Of a stretch of 64,000 bases of DNA, positions 23,401 through 35,492 are shown in pieces. The stretch comes from Pilaira anomala (lineage: Eukaryota > Mucoromycota > Mucoromycetes > Mucorales > Mucoraceae), in assembly GCA_025716855.1 (NCBI GenBank), contig JAIXMQ010000015.1, positions 496,001-560,000 on the forward strand, read 5' to 3'. The number at the start of each line of letters is the position of its first letter. The stretch's first letter is position 1. The notes under the pieces were generated by a model. The model did no database searches and was not told where the DNA came from. It saw nothing but the letters and a program-made list of their open reading frames with translations. The position numbers and the translations under genes are program-made.

Positions 23401-24552
23401 CCTATGGTCTTGGTAAACGGTGCAGATGGTATTGGTACTGGTTGGAGTACAAGTATTCCTAATTATAATCCTATGGACCTTGTTGAAAACTTGAAACTGT
23501 TAATGGATGGTCAAGAGGTTAAACCTTTAGTACCTTGGTATCGTGGTTATAAGGGTGAAATTGCACCTACTGGTGATCGTAGTAAGTTCATCTCGAATGG
23601 TATTGTTGAAGTCACAGACGATAGTCAAATCAAGATTACAGAATTACCTATTCGTCTTTGGACCGATACCTTTAAAGAGACATTGGATATTATGCGTGAT
23701 CCTAGAGACAAGAAGCCAGAAATTAATATCATTGATTTCACAAATAATTCGACTGATATGGCTGTTGAAATCACGATTGAATTGGATCAAGCTAATTTAA
23801 CCAAGGCTGAAAATCTTGGGTTACATAAAACACTCAAGTTGACTTCAAACATTAATACAACTAACTTTGTTTGTTTCGATAAAGATGGAAAGATCAAGAA
23901 ATATACTTCGGCTGAACAAATCTTGATTGAATTTTATGAATTAAGATTAGATTATTATAGACAAAGAAAGGTATATATTTAAAAAAAAAAGCTAACCGAT
24001 TATATAAAATCTAGATGCTTATTTAAGCTTCTTTTTTTTTTTATTGTGTAGGAACACATGATTGCTACATTGACAGATGAATACGCTCGTCTTGACAACA
24101 AAGCCAAGTTCATTCAACTTGTGATTGATGGAAAATTGATCTATGTCAACCGTAAAGAAGAATTAGTTATTGCCGATATGAAGAAACATGGTTTACAACC
24201 CATGTTCCCTCTCAAGAAGAAGAGCGCATTGATTGTAGAAGATGACAAAGATAAGAACGAAGGAGATAACGGATATGAGTACTTATTCACTATCAATGTA
24301 CGTGGATTCACTGAACAAAAGGTGAAGGAATTGATCAAGAAAAAGAATGAAAAGCATGCTCAATTAGAGGATGTCAAGAGCACTGAGCCAAAGACTTTTT
24401 GGAGACGTGATTTGGATGCTTTGACGAATCAATGGCTTGCCATGTTAAAGGAAGATGCAGCTTTAATGGAACAAGCTAAACCTATTGCACCTGGTTCTGT
24501 CAAGAAGAGAAAGAGAGTCATGAAGCCTAAGACTCCCAAGTCTGAAGATTAA
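20420..24552 (+). CDS. TOP2: DNA topoisomerase II (type IIA, eukaryotic)
   Basis: Four exons (20420-20521, 20585-21121, 21181-23970, 24052-24552) give about 1309 residues. The enzyme passes one DNA duplex through a transient break in another, using ATP, in the nucleus. Visible parts: GHKL ATPase domain (QLEHILLRPDTYIGS at ~153; EILVNAADNK spanning intron 2), TOPRIM (EGDSAKAL with Glu ~581; DQDHDGSH with Asp 658/660/662), PLRGKLLNV, winged-helix core (IPSVVDGFKPGQRKV), active-site tyrosine ~913 in SAASPRYLFTKA, and GIGTGWSTSIPNYNP. The N-terminus is about 130 residues longer than in yeast and is acidic then Lys-rich. The C-terminus stops at KKRKRVMKPKTPKSED, so the usual 200-300 residue regulatory tail is nearly absent. 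Convergent with the ELMO gene. Confidence 0.98.
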
Positions 24553-24584
24553 AAAAAAAGGGTATATATTTATTTATATATGCA

Positions 24585-24588
<4 letters not shown>

Positions 24589-24645
<57 letters not shown>
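24589..24645. repeat. (CA)n microsatellite
   Basis: About 28 uninterrupted CA dinucleotides lie between the convergent TOP2 and ELMO genes, in their 3' flanks. Confidence 0.95.
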
Positions 24646-24647
<2 letters not shown>

Positions 24648-24744
24648 AATATATACATATATAAAGAGTTTTTTTTTTCTTACACAAGATGAGCCTTTTT
24701 TTATTTTTTTTATTTTACAAGGTTATGTGTGTTAAATAATCAAC

Positions 24745-27304
24745 TTATGCGTCTACTGTATCGTAAAAGAAGCCAGATCCCAATCCAGAAGGAACAGGCG
24801 GCACTTCGATCACGCCATGTGGTATTTCCACTCTATCACCAGCAATCTGCAACAACTTGACTTTGACACCTACTTCAGTCAAAGTATGAAAGATTTCAGC
24901 CGTTTCTTTACTTGTGAATCTTTTATCTAAAAGCATACTAAATCCATCTTTCCATTCTGCAGCTTGAGTGGCTGTAGCACAATAGAACTCGGCTACTGGT
25001 ATGTGTTTATCGTTATAGAGTGCAAAAGCTAAATTATGATGACCACTACTACTGCTTACACTTGTACCCGAATTAAATTCTTGAGAAATACTGAGATTAC
25101 TGGTATTGTTGTTACTGGATGTGATGTTGATGTTGTTATTGTTGGCTAAAGCAGAAGCATTGTTATTTAGATTGGTTGTTGTTGTTGTTGTTGTGGTGGT
25201 GGTGGTGGTTACTTTTCGAATGGATTTGATCTCACTGACGGAACTAAGGTCGATTCGATTCGGTAGTGTTTCATAACTCTTCAAGACGGGTGCAATCTTT
25301 TCGGAAAAGTCACCATACATGATGGCTTTTTTGGATCGACTGAGTTTATAGTATCGCCATCTCTTACCTGAAGTAGCAGTGATTGAGGTAGGCGACATCA
25401 TACCGCTTGTACTGATATTGCTTGAGGTAGGAGAAGATAAGAGAGTACTGTTATTGTTACTGTTGTTATTGTTACTACTGCTGTTGACCATGCCGGACAT
25501 CCTTTGATTTGATAAGGGGCAAGGAAACCAAGCCCCTTCTAGTAAACAACTGATTCTTTGCTTTTTTAAAAACTCGTAAGATTGCTTGGATAACCTTGTA
25601 CGTAAGTTACTGATAGCGTCTCTTCCTAGTAAATCATCAGCCCATTCGAGTTCTTTTAATCGACGGTCTCGAATGATCTGGTAAGGTGTTTGAAACATAC
25701 TTCGATCGAATTCAGATAAATCTTTTGTGGAGGCGAATACGGATCTTAGTTGACTTCGAACGAGTGCAGATACTTTAGAGAAATCAAACGTGGTCGCTTC
25801 CATATCGTGAAAGATTCGAAAGTATGTTTGTAAGGTGGTTGAATGAACATGGTTGAAACTGAGTATGAGTGGTTGAAATTCAGTAATTGTATCTGTGTAT
25901 TATTTAGATTTTAGTTGTTTTTTTTTAAAGAAAAAAGAAGAAAAAAAAACTTACTAGTAGATGTTATATTCCATAGATTGCATAGTAGATCAGTTACTTC
26001 AATGCTTGCTTTTGCAAATGGACATCGTTTACCTTCTGGTCTATGTATTTGTTCTGATATAAGCTATAAACATAATTTAAAATGAATGAATTTAATTTTT
26101 TTTTAAACAAAATATAATTATATAGGACAGTATATACCTTGGCAAACAGGTCCTTATTTTTAATAACAAATAAATGCATTTCTTCAAGACCAAATACACC
26201 TGTTCTACCGAATTCACGTTGAGGTACTTCAGACTATATAAAAAACGATGATGAGTGATGAATCCCAGTAATTACTTTGAAAAATAACTTTACACTAAAT
26301 CCAATTTTTCTCCATTTTTTTCCATTTGGTATGTCAATTTGCTGATCCACCTTAGCGGCATCCCAAATATCCTCTAGCATATTTATGTGTCTAGGATTAT
26401 GCATTGATACAGCAGTTCCATGGCGCATATTTATATTTTGAATAAAAACAGTTTGATATTCTAATATCATTACTTTTAATTCGTCGGAAGGATGGTTATT
26501 CATTAATCTCTATAATATATTCAGTATAATAATGAAAAGAAAAAAACTTACAATATACATATATATATATTTTACATTACCAAAACATTTCTTCTTAAAT
26601 TGGAATTATCGTAAGCACTTGATAAGATGGATCTATATTCGTCTGTTACATATTTTAACATGGCAGTGAGAAGAGCTAAACTGGTTGTAGATAGCAAATA
26701 CTCTTGACTGATCAATCGATCGATTAATACAGTAATTAAAGTAGGTTCCTTTTCCATTGCTTTGTGTATGGTTGGGTATCCATAATTTGTAATTGTGTTT
26801 GATTCGGATGTATTGGCAGGGTTGGCACATACTAACTTTAACAGGATAGCAATAGCAGGTCGAGCAATCGTGGCAAGTTGTTCATTGACAACGACATTGG
26901 CTATTCTTGCTACAATGTCATCATCCAAATGTTCCCAACCTGAATTATGCTCCATTAAAGATAAAAAAGAATTTAAAGCATAGCCTAAAGTATTTCCAGT
27001 CGAGTTTTTTATAATATCGCATAAAGATTCTAAACCGCCTCTTTCTAAAAATTCAGTAGCAAACTCTTTTTCCTGTTTATACTGGTTTTAGTTCACTGTA
27101 ATTTTTTTTTTTTTTTTGACAGTTTTGTGTATATATATATACCTTCAAATAACCTTGTAAAGAAAAAGTGGCAATCTTTAGCGATTTATCATCTTTGGGA
27201 GACATTGCATAATTTGAACTCTCTGATAAACTAAAACCAGAAGAAAGTCTTTTGACAGCTTCTTGTGCAGAAGGTCTTACGTCAATATCATATGGGTTAG
27301 ACAT
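24745..27304 (-). CDS. ELMO/CED-12 family protein (ARM, ELMO and PH domains)
   Basis: Six exons on the minus strand (27304-27143, 27072-26581, 26509-26294, 26233-26138, 26063-25955, 25892-24745) splice in frame into about 740 residues, close to animal ELMO proteins. ELMO proteins partner with DOCK-type exchange factors to activate Rac. Residues ~1-230 form an armadillo-like helical region. The ELMO domain follows, with WRKIGFSSEVPQREFGRTGV, GLEEMHLFV and ASIEVTDLLCNLW. The C-terminal third is PH-like (RWRYYKLSRSKKAIMYGDF ... AEWKDGFSMLLDKRF). The PH domain is split by Ser/Asn/Thr-rich inserts, including Asn runs and about ten Thr in a row. The last residues are Pro-rich (EVPPVPSG). The start is the ATG of MSNPYD. 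Confidence 0.9.
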
Positions 27305-28085
27305 TATGAAAATCTTCAATATTCTAAAGAGGAAAAGAACGAGGTCAAATAAAAAATATTATATTATAGTTTATTACACGTGATTGTAAGCCATCAAAAA
27401 AAAAAAAAAAAAAAAAAGGTTATGTAACAAAGGCTTTTTCCATATAAATATATACATATCAAATATGGCCGAATGTTGTCAATTGCATATGTATGTCATG
27501 CTTAAGAGTTTCAGCTGGAATTTATATGCATCTGTCTTTGTGAAATGAAATGAAACCAAAAAAGACGTATATATGATTGATACAGATATATTTATTTTTA
27601 ACTATGAAAAATTATATTTATAACTATAGAATAACTTCCTGCTTTTCTTTGATCTCTGTATAGCTTATCAAAAATAAACTTCAAAAAGATTTAAATAAGG
27701 ACGTTGAACTGCATAGAAAACTGTCATGTATTACCCGGGAAACAAAAGAGTTTGTTCATTTATTTTTTTTCGCTTGTTATTTAATAAATTAAGGAGAAAC
27801 TATTGTCTCGCTTGGTTAGAGTTTCTCCTTCTCAAACAAGCAACTTTATCATCTTTCCTTTACCCCATTATCTGTAAATGATTGGGTATATTTGTTTATG
27901 GTTTATTGTACATATATTAAAATCACGTGGGTATCACTTATTCAAACTAAATAGGGTTTTTTTTTGAACCTTTCCTTTTTTTTCATTTTTTCCTTTTTTC
28001 ATTTTTTAAAAAAAAACTTTCTTCTCTCTTTCTCTCTTTCTCTCTCTTTCTCTCTCTTTATCTCTTTCTTTAATTTTATATTCTA
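27305..28085. other. Divergent intergenic region between ELMO and the 28.1 kb gene
   Basis: About 780 bp that must hold both promoters. It has a 22-A run near 27397, a CACGTG E-box near 27923, and a long TCTCTTTCTCTC pyrimidine tract (28018-28075) directly before the downstream ATG. No ORF is supported. Confidence 0.55.
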
Positions 28086-28694
28086 ATGACGACTGTTTTA
28101 CTTGATTCAGAATACTCTGATGAGCTCTTACATATGAACGAAGATCCTTTATTTGAATATGGATCACCCTTTGTCATGGAAGATCTTTATCCTAATCAAA
28201 TGAAAATAAATAATGAAGAAACTAGTTTAGAAAGTTGTCGAGCGTCCGATTGTTCTAGTGAAGAAGAAGATTATGATTTCAAAATGTTACAACCTCATGC
28301 ACCACCACCTTCTCCACAAGATACTTCCATGTTGGACCTTTTATTTGCGAAAAAGTTAAGTTCGTCTTTAGAGGCCTGTTTAGTTCAACAACAACAAGAA
28401 CCAACTAACAACAGAGGAGATCAGTTAGGTCATGCTCAAAGTTTAGACAAGTTATTACGTAGAACACTGAATCAACCTCAAGGTAGGGGTATCTGTAAAA
28501 GAAACCTAAAGAGATCCTATACTTTTCAATCTACCCTTCCATGGCAACACCACCATCAACAACAACAACCTGTAAGAGTTACAAGTCATAGTATAGCGGA
28601 TCAAGCTGAAAAGTTAAAGAAAGCTTTACAAAAACATTTGATGGATGAAGAAACTTCTGTAATGATTAATGAATTGAAAGATATGGGCTTGTAA
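28086..28694 (+). CDS. Unrecognised acidic, Gln/His-rich protein
   Basis: An intronless ORF of 202 residues directly after a pyrimidine-rich tract. I do not recognise it. The N-terminal third is acidic (LDSEYSDELLHMNEDPLFEY; SSEEEDYDF). Next come a Pro patch (APPPSPQ), a short amphipathic segment (SMLDLLFAKKLSSSLEACLV), Gln and His runs (QQQQ, HHHQQQQ) and a basic stretch (CKRNLKRSYTF). The C-terminus is a helical AEKLKKALQKHLMDEETSVM ending ELKDMGL. The mix of acidic, Gln-rich and basic blocks suits a nuclear regulator, but that is only composition. Single ORF, well-placed leader and normal stop suggest a real gene. Confidence 0.65.
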   Translation: MTTVLLDSEYSDELLHMNEDPLFEYGSPFVMEDLYPNQMKINNEETSLESCRASDCSSEEEDYDFKMLQPHAPPPSPQDTSMLDLLFAKKLSSSLEACLVQQQQEPTNNRGDQLGHAQSLDKLLRRTLNQPQGRGICKRNLKRSYTFQSTLPWQHHHQQQQPVRVTSHSIADQAEKLKKALQKHLMDEETSVMINELKDMGL

Positions 28695-28892
28695 AAAAAA
28701 AACATTACATTTATATATATATAGCTATAAACGAAAGTATATAAAAAAAAAAAATCATCTTATCTAAAATACCCATCTTTAACTAGCTTTTTTTTTTCTC
28801 TCTCTATTCATCTCTTATTATAAAATAAAATTGTACATATAAGCTTTTCTTTCCTTTTTTTTTACCCCTCCAATCATTGTTAGAACAAGATC

Positions 28893-28933
<41 letters not shown>

Positions 28934-31194
28934 CAGGACATGATAAAGAAGTTTAATGTAACGATAAGAGAAACTTCCAATTGGTAACATACTTGTACAC
29001 TCTCACACACCTTGTTTGTAATTTTTTCTTTTTTTAACAAACAAAATACTTGGTTAACTCTGTAAAAAGAAGTTATTTTTTTTTAATGGTCCGTAAATAG
29101 CAGCATACTGAACTTCAACCATTTATTGGTACCTTTACACTTCCTCTAGTTCTAAATTGTTATTCGATTAAAAAAGCTTGTTAACTTTAATAGGAGAAAA
29201 AAAAATTTCGCTTAAAAATAAGAGTACTACTTTAGTAGCAGTTCCTTTAAAGTGACAAATAATAATACGTTTTATATTTGTTATTAGTTGTTAAACTTTG
29301 GCATCTCTAAACCAATTGACCGGTTCTCAAAAATAAATAGAGCGAGAGAGAAGAAAACGGATAAACAAAAGAGTCTATTTATCGTGGATTCCGACATATT
29401 TCATTTTGACGGGTCTTTTATTAATGATCTATATTTATAATAATGGAAAGATAATTCATAACTTGGCTTTTGAAGGCTACTAAAAATGTATATATGCTTG
29501 CGATTGCGAACAGGTATAATTCTCACCGACCTATGTGATGTTCTATCCATCTCGTCCCTCTCTCTCTTCCGATTATATAACGTCAGAAAGGCATTTTATC
29601 TCTTTATATACGCTTACCGATACGTAAAGCAGCTCTGTACCTATCACTAGATTTAAATTACAATCAACTAATAATGAAAAATAGTTGTCCTCAAAGAAAC
29701 CAGATCCTAACCATTTAATAATAATGATCGATTGTTTATGAAAAAGAAGCATTTGCTATCACCGCAAATCAATAATTTTTGACTCGATATTTTGTGCAAC
29801 CAAGTCAATCCTGTGTCAATCGCTTAAACGTTTGAAATCACGATTATACAGTGGTCGCCGATTTCTTTTTTGTTCTCTTCCGGATTTTTAATCCCTTAAA
29901 AGTTTTTGTTGAAAGGTGTTTACATCCTTAATGTCCTTTATTTATTTATTTGTAGTTTTAGATAGAAAGGAAAAGAATCTGTCACATAGTAAATTCCATT
30001 TTCTCAGTTTACAATTTCTTTTTAAAACTTTAATAAACAAATAGTGATTTCAAAAGAAAAAAAAAGGTGACGAATTAGTTTTTCAGATATATATGTATAT
30101 AAGGAATATAACTAGTTTGGCAAGATCGAATAAAGAGAATTAGAAATGAATTTTAAGCATGTAACTAAACATGATCCTTTCATGAATAACTTATAAATAA
30201 TTATTTGGAAAGAGGTAAGCCTTATTGAAGGTAACTGACAGGTACACACAAGAACGGATTTAACTAATATAGATCATAGTTAATTAGTAATAGATCCGTT
30301 TTCTTTTTTTTTTTTTTGGAGCTCAAGTGTTAAAATGCTATTTAACTTGAAGCCTGTTCTTGAAATAACATCAGTATGTAAACAAATCATGGCACCATAC
30401 ACTTTCTTTTGCAGTGGGATCTGCTTTCACGCATGGTTACATATAACCTTTTTTTTTTTGCATTAATTCATTCGGTATATATAACGCTGCTAATTTTTTT
30501 AATTAAAAAAAAAATTGTGGAATCAAAAGTTTGACAAATTAATTTGGTGGCGCCATAGTGATTCAATTGCTTACGACTCAACCAATTGGTTAAAACCAAA
30601 TGGCGCTTGCTGTTTTATTTTGTTCAAGATTAGCCCAAGCCTTTAATTGTGTCCCTGAAAATAATTTAAATTGTATTCAAAACACTTTATAAAATTCTCT
30701 TCGTAAGTATTTAAATAAAGATTCATTTAGGGCGTTCCCAAACTGCCAATTGGAATTTGAGAATTGCCATTTTGAATAATAATTAAAAATCTGCCACTGA
30801 ACCCAATCACGACTGTAATACAGGACCTTACCTGTTAGTAACCACTTTATTTCGGCAGCTCATTGGTGAGAGATACATGATCTTTTCCTCTTTAATTACT
30901 TGTGTTACTTACCCCTCTTAAGTAAAATAATTACCTTTTTTTTTTACAAGTTATTTTAAATGGAAGAGCTAGATAAACGTAGACCCGTTGTATGTATAGG
31001 ATCACTCATGTATTTAATTTAATTATTTACGGGTAATGGTTATAAAAATATCTGAATTTGAAGAAAATAAACAGTTACTGAAAAAATACTATTTTCATTG
31101 GACTAAAAAAAAAAACTGGTCTCAATTTTACGTTTTTTCGAAAAAAAAAAAAAAAAAAAAAAAGTTTATTTCTCTCTTCATCTCTTTTTTCGAA
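28695..31194. other. Long gene-poor region
   Basis: About 2.5 kb. It contains a ~30-A run at 28902-28932, a palindrome AACCAATTGGTT at about 30580-30591 and a 23-A run near 31141. A 30-codon ORF at 30600-30692 (MALAVLFCSRLAQAFNC...) resembles a signal peptide but is too short to call. I see no other gene or tRNA. Confidence 0.5.
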
Positions 31195-32433
31195 ATGGAC
31201 TTCATTACTTCTGGTATAGTCAAACAAACGTTCTATTTAATCCCATAGTTTTTTTTTTTAATAAAAGAGTCGAAATTTTATGCAGTTTTTTTTTGGATTG
31301 GTGTGTTGGCTGTGGTTCCTTACCTCGCCCTTGTTCTTTACGGTGCCTATGGTTGTCCTGAACAAAACTTGAAGGCTAAATATAACGCCACATGGTAAAG
31401 GATATCTCGGTAATTTTTTTTTTTTATTCAGACAAAAATCTTAATATACGCGTTATTGTTTTTAGGGCACTTGTTACTGGTGGTTCTTCCGGTATTGGAG
31501 CAGCTATTGTTCGTAAATTTGCAGATCAAGGTCTTAACGTAGTTGTAGTTGCACTTGAGGATGCTACCTTAACCAGCTTCAAAGATATCATTGTCAAGGA
31601 ATACCCATCTTGTCAATTCCGTTTTGTTGGTTGTGATTTATCCGAAGCCTCTGGCGATACTTATTTAAATGCTGTCAAAGAGGTCACGAAAGATATTGAT
31701 GTCCAAATTTTGTGTAACAACGCTGGTTATATTACCCCTGGTGGCTATGCTGATGTTCCTCTTAAGCGTGAGATGGCTAATTTCCATACCAATGTTACTG
31801 CTTCCTTGACTTTGACCCATTATTTTGCTGATGAAATGTTGAACAAGAAGTTACGTGGTTTGATCACTTTTACTTCTTCTTCTGCTGGTTTCATTCCTAA
31901 CCCTATGTCCGCTTTATATTGTAAGTAGAGACGGGAGAAGGGTGGTTTTTTTTTTCTTATATGGTTTGTTATTCATTGGTTCTTCCCATTTTTTTTTTCT
32001 AGCTTCTAGCAAGATTTTCTTGACTACCTTTGCTGCTTCCATTGCTGCTGAATTATCTGAGGCCAAGATTGATGTTTTAGTAGTTGTAAGTAATAGACAT
32101 ATATAAATGAAATTAAAAGTCTAAGCATCTATCTTTTTCATATAGCATCCTTCTCCTATCGATTCCAACTTTTACAGTAATGCCGGTAAAATGTCTGCCC
32201 TTACCTCCGCCCAAAAATTCTCTTCTCCTCCCAGTATTATTGCCGATACTATTGTTCGTAATGCGGGTAAGGTTGTTGTATCTGATCAAGGACCTATCAC
32301 TGTTGTTATGAAGATTCTTTTGACCAAGGTTTTGGATTGGAACGTCTTTACTGAAATTATGAAGATTGCACTTCCTTATAACGGTGATTATAAAGCTATG
32401 AAGTTTGAACGTCCTGCTAAAAAGACCAACTAA
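31195..32433 (+). CDS. Membrane-anchored short-chain dehydrogenase/reductase
   Basis: Five exons (31195-31213, 31286-31394, 31466-31920, 32003-32085, 32146-32433) splice in frame into 317 residues. The N-terminus FFWIGVLAVVPYLALVLYGA is one membrane segment. The Rossmann fold follows with TGGSSGIG (NAD(P)-binding glycine motif), CDLSE, NNAG, the catalytic Ser region FTSSSAG, and YSSSK (catalytic Tyr and Lys) formed across the intron-3 junction. The C-terminal part contains HPSPIDSNFY in the substrate loop. The layout resembles ER-bound SDRs such as 3-ketoacyl-CoA reductases, 17-beta-HSD12-like enzymes or ketosphinganine reductases. The substrate is not determined. The first exon is only 19 nt; the ATG follows a long A-run. 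Convergent with MPS1. Confidence 0.85.
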
Positions 32434-32588
32434 TATAATAAATAAATGTGTGTAAATGTTTGTATTTATTATGTAAAAAGTATGATAAAGGCCCTTTTTT
32501 TCTATGGTAACAGCAAAATAAGGAAAGGGGGGGAAAAAAAGGTGATGAAAATGTTTAGTATTGGAAGCTAATATATAGATGTGATAAA

Positions 32589-34529
32589 TCAAATATTGGT
32601 GAAAGAATCACCTAATAGTTCATCAACTGTTGGACGCCTATCTGGGTCTCTGTTTAAGCACAGCTTTAATAAACGTCGGAGCTCATCAGGAATTTGTATT
32701 GTTTCATTACCATATTTTACGTTCAAGGGGAAAAGGATGGCATGTTTAGGATCTGTAATGGCATTTATTCTACCGGCTGCTGGGATGTGACCAAAGGGCG
32801 GTTTAGAAAAAATCATTTGGTATAGAATGCATCCCAAAGACCAGACATCACTCGGTCTTCCTTGTTTATATTGTGTTCCGAAACGCGTTCCTAATCCCAT
32901 AAGAGCTTCGGGTGCCATGAAATTCGCTGTACCGACCTATATACATCAGTTAATGAACTATAATGATGAATGATGATGATAAAATACTTACTTGATTCTC
33001 TCTTCCAATTCGAGCTGTGTTATCAGGTATTCTATCTGCAATACCAAAATCAATTAATTTAAGGCGTCCTTTGACTACCACAAAATTAGCTGGCTTCAGA
33101 TCTGCGTGGACAATACAATGGTCATGCGTTACACTCACAGCATTCAGCATCTATACATTTTTTTTTTGTTAAAATGTATTTGTACAAACATATATAATCT
33201 ACATACCTGTTTCCAATAGTACTTAAAGAAAGTAATATCCCATTTTTGTCTGGTTTGAGCTTCAATTAATTCGGCAAAAGTTGTACTACCATATTCTAAA
33301 ATCATGCAGGCAACTCTGGGTGTAATTTCTGAATCACATAGATTGATGATGTATGGACTTTTTCTTAACGCATGCATAAGTTCGATTTCGTTTTTCACAT
33401 TTTGTTTATCTTGGTCGTCTCTTATTGAAACCCATTTTAATGCAAAAATATCCGTATATTTTAATGAAAGAGCTAGAAAAACTTTCCCTGATCCACCTTC
33501 ACCTATTGGCATTATAATTCTGTATTCCAGTTTATTGACCTAACATAATATGTAAGTAAAAACATAAACGTTAACAAAAAACAGGATACTTACTAGCACA
33601 ATATCACCAGAGCGAGGCGTGTTAGGTATCCCATTCGAAGGCGGTTTATAACCCGTAAAAGATTCACACTTTTCTTCTTTTATATTATGATGGTTGCTAT
33701 TGCTTCGATCCATTGATGTACGTGAGAAATACTCTGGTGAACTATAATTATCAACGGCTGTGGAGCTACTTAATCCATTAAAAGGAGATGTCTGATATGA
33801 ACTGCTGTGATAACTACTCGAATAGGATGCACTGTGATCAAAAACCAATGGACTATGGTAGCCGCTAGTAGGGCTATCAGAAAATTTACCCTTTTTCTGT
33901 TGACTAATAAAAGTAGTAAGTAACAAATCATATAATTATGTACATTTTCTATATATTTACTGAATATATTCAGAGGAAGAGTTCTGTATTAAATAAATTA
34001 ATATGTGTCCTTTCTCCCTTTTTTTTCATTTTTTATTGTCTGTACTTACATTGTAATCGTCAATATATCGTTTCGGTTGATTTGATCGTATGCTACGATA
34101 GATATTGCCACTGATGAATCGTTCTTGTTTCAATGTTGACTCTAAATCCGTCGTTATTTCTTTACTAATTTCTGGTTTTAAGTCTGTCTTTAGTTGTGTC
34201 AATGTGAATGTTTTTGGTTCGGTCTTGACTGGTGTCGTAAATTGTATTTTTGGTTCGTTTGTTACTTGTCCTAATGGTGCTGTATTTGTTTTTGTCGTTG
34301 ATACATGTTCTTCATTCTGATCGTCGTAATTTTTTGAGGACTTGGTAAATACAGGAGTAAATTTATTTATTTGTTAGTATACACACATTTTTTTTTTTTT
34401 ATACAGATATAAAACCTTGAATTCAAGCCAAAAACGGTCCTCGTCGTCACTTGGTTCCTCTTCATGTAATTCTTTTAAGAGAAGCGTAGAATCAGTATAA
34501 ATAGGATTCAGCAAGGGGTTTAATTCCAT
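32589..34529 (-). CDS. MPS1: MPS1/TTK-type spindle checkpoint kinase
   Basis: Six exons on the minus strand (34529-34416, 34340-34050, 33896-33594, 33539-33207, 33150-32992, 32936-32589) give about 515 residues. The kinase monitors kinetochore-microtubule attachment. The N-terminal ~235 residues are Ser/Thr-rich and probably disordered. The kinase domain shows GEGGSGKVFLAL (glycine loop), FALKWV (ATP lysine), IVHADLKPANFVVV (catalytic loop with Ala where most kinases have Arg; human TTK has Ser), LIDFGIAD (DFG), GTANFMAPEAL and SDVWSLGCILYQM. The wording around the catalytic loop and the MxPEAI/L site is typical of MPS1. It is shorter than yeast or human Mps1, and I see no N-terminal TPR. The acceptor of exon 3 is the CAG at 33897-33899, chosen to keep frame. 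Confidence 0.92.
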
Positions 34530-35075
34530 TATAAATATTTTGGTATTGGTTTATTTGAAAAAAAGAGAAGAAGAAAGAAAAAAAAAAAACTCACATGCTA
34601 TTTAAAATCCGCCTCTAACATTTCAGTTGTGTATTTGACATTTTCCAGGTCGGGTTAAAAGACATACAGTGGTGAGACCACCTCTTTAATTACACAAGCG
34701 TTTACTATATTCAGACATTTAGAGATACAATAATTGAACACACTGAAATGTAACTACTTGTAGTAAAATGTTAATTGAACTCAATAGAAAATAAACATAT
34801 CTCTTTTTAATTGAAAAAACACTCAAATTTACGTATAACATTTTCCCCTCAATAAATTATAAACGATTGCCATAGTTATGAATCAAATCTGTTTTTTTTT
34901 TTAGCTTTCCACAAATTTGATAAGCTTATTGTAGTCAGCACAATCATCTTCTACTGAAATAATTACCAGGACCAGCAGATCGTTCAGGGCAACAGCAACA
35001 ACAGCAAAAAAGTTAAAAATATGGAACTATTAGCTATAATAAATTAAAATAAACAAAAATATGACTTGCAGAAAA
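34530..35075. other. Intergenic stretch
   Basis: The promoter side of MPS1, AT-rich, with no ORF or RNA signal that I can support. Confidence 0.5.
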
Positions 35076-35367
35076 TCACTTGAAAAGAGTGGGAATAGCA
35101 GGAACATTATAAAAAACACGGTAATGATTAGCAGCGTTCTCTTTCCGCTCACTACGTCCGCCAGCAGCAGCTTCTACAAGGATATAGTTCTTGACTTGAA
35201 TAGCTTTGCGGTCAATAGAGTTGGTAATGACACAATCAGGGCACCAAGAATCAAAAGTCTCGGGTTCATCAGTACCAAAAACCATGGACAACAGGGTTAC
35301 CAGCCTCGATAACTCTCTGGATTTGTGCGTCGAATTCATCAATATTACTAACACAACTAGATTTCAT
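35076..35367 (-). pseudogene. Broken thioredoxin-like (TXNDC17/DUF953) gene
   Basis: Reading on the minus strand from 35367 gives MKSSCVSNIDEFDAQIQRVI then EAGNPVVHGFWY and two stops. One base shift later the protein resumes with FGTDEPETFDSWCPDCV, then YILVEAAAGGRSERKENAAN and AIPTLFK. The WCPDC active site and the later RVFYNVPAIPTL are characteristic of TXNDC17-type thioredoxins, which reduce disulphides with an intact C-x2-C. The frame break lies at about 35285. The protein ends ~25 residues early after PTLFK. Unless there is a sequencing error, the gene is dead; the intact active-site motif suggests a recent loss. Confidence 0.7.
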
Positions 35368-35492
35368 TTTCAATGGTATAATAAAGCTTAAAAAAAGTTC
35401 GGAGGACACTTTCACACAGCATAATTGAGCTAGCTTTTAAAGAGTGGACGGGATCAGCCCTTTTATAATATGCAATTGAAATTGAAGAACTA

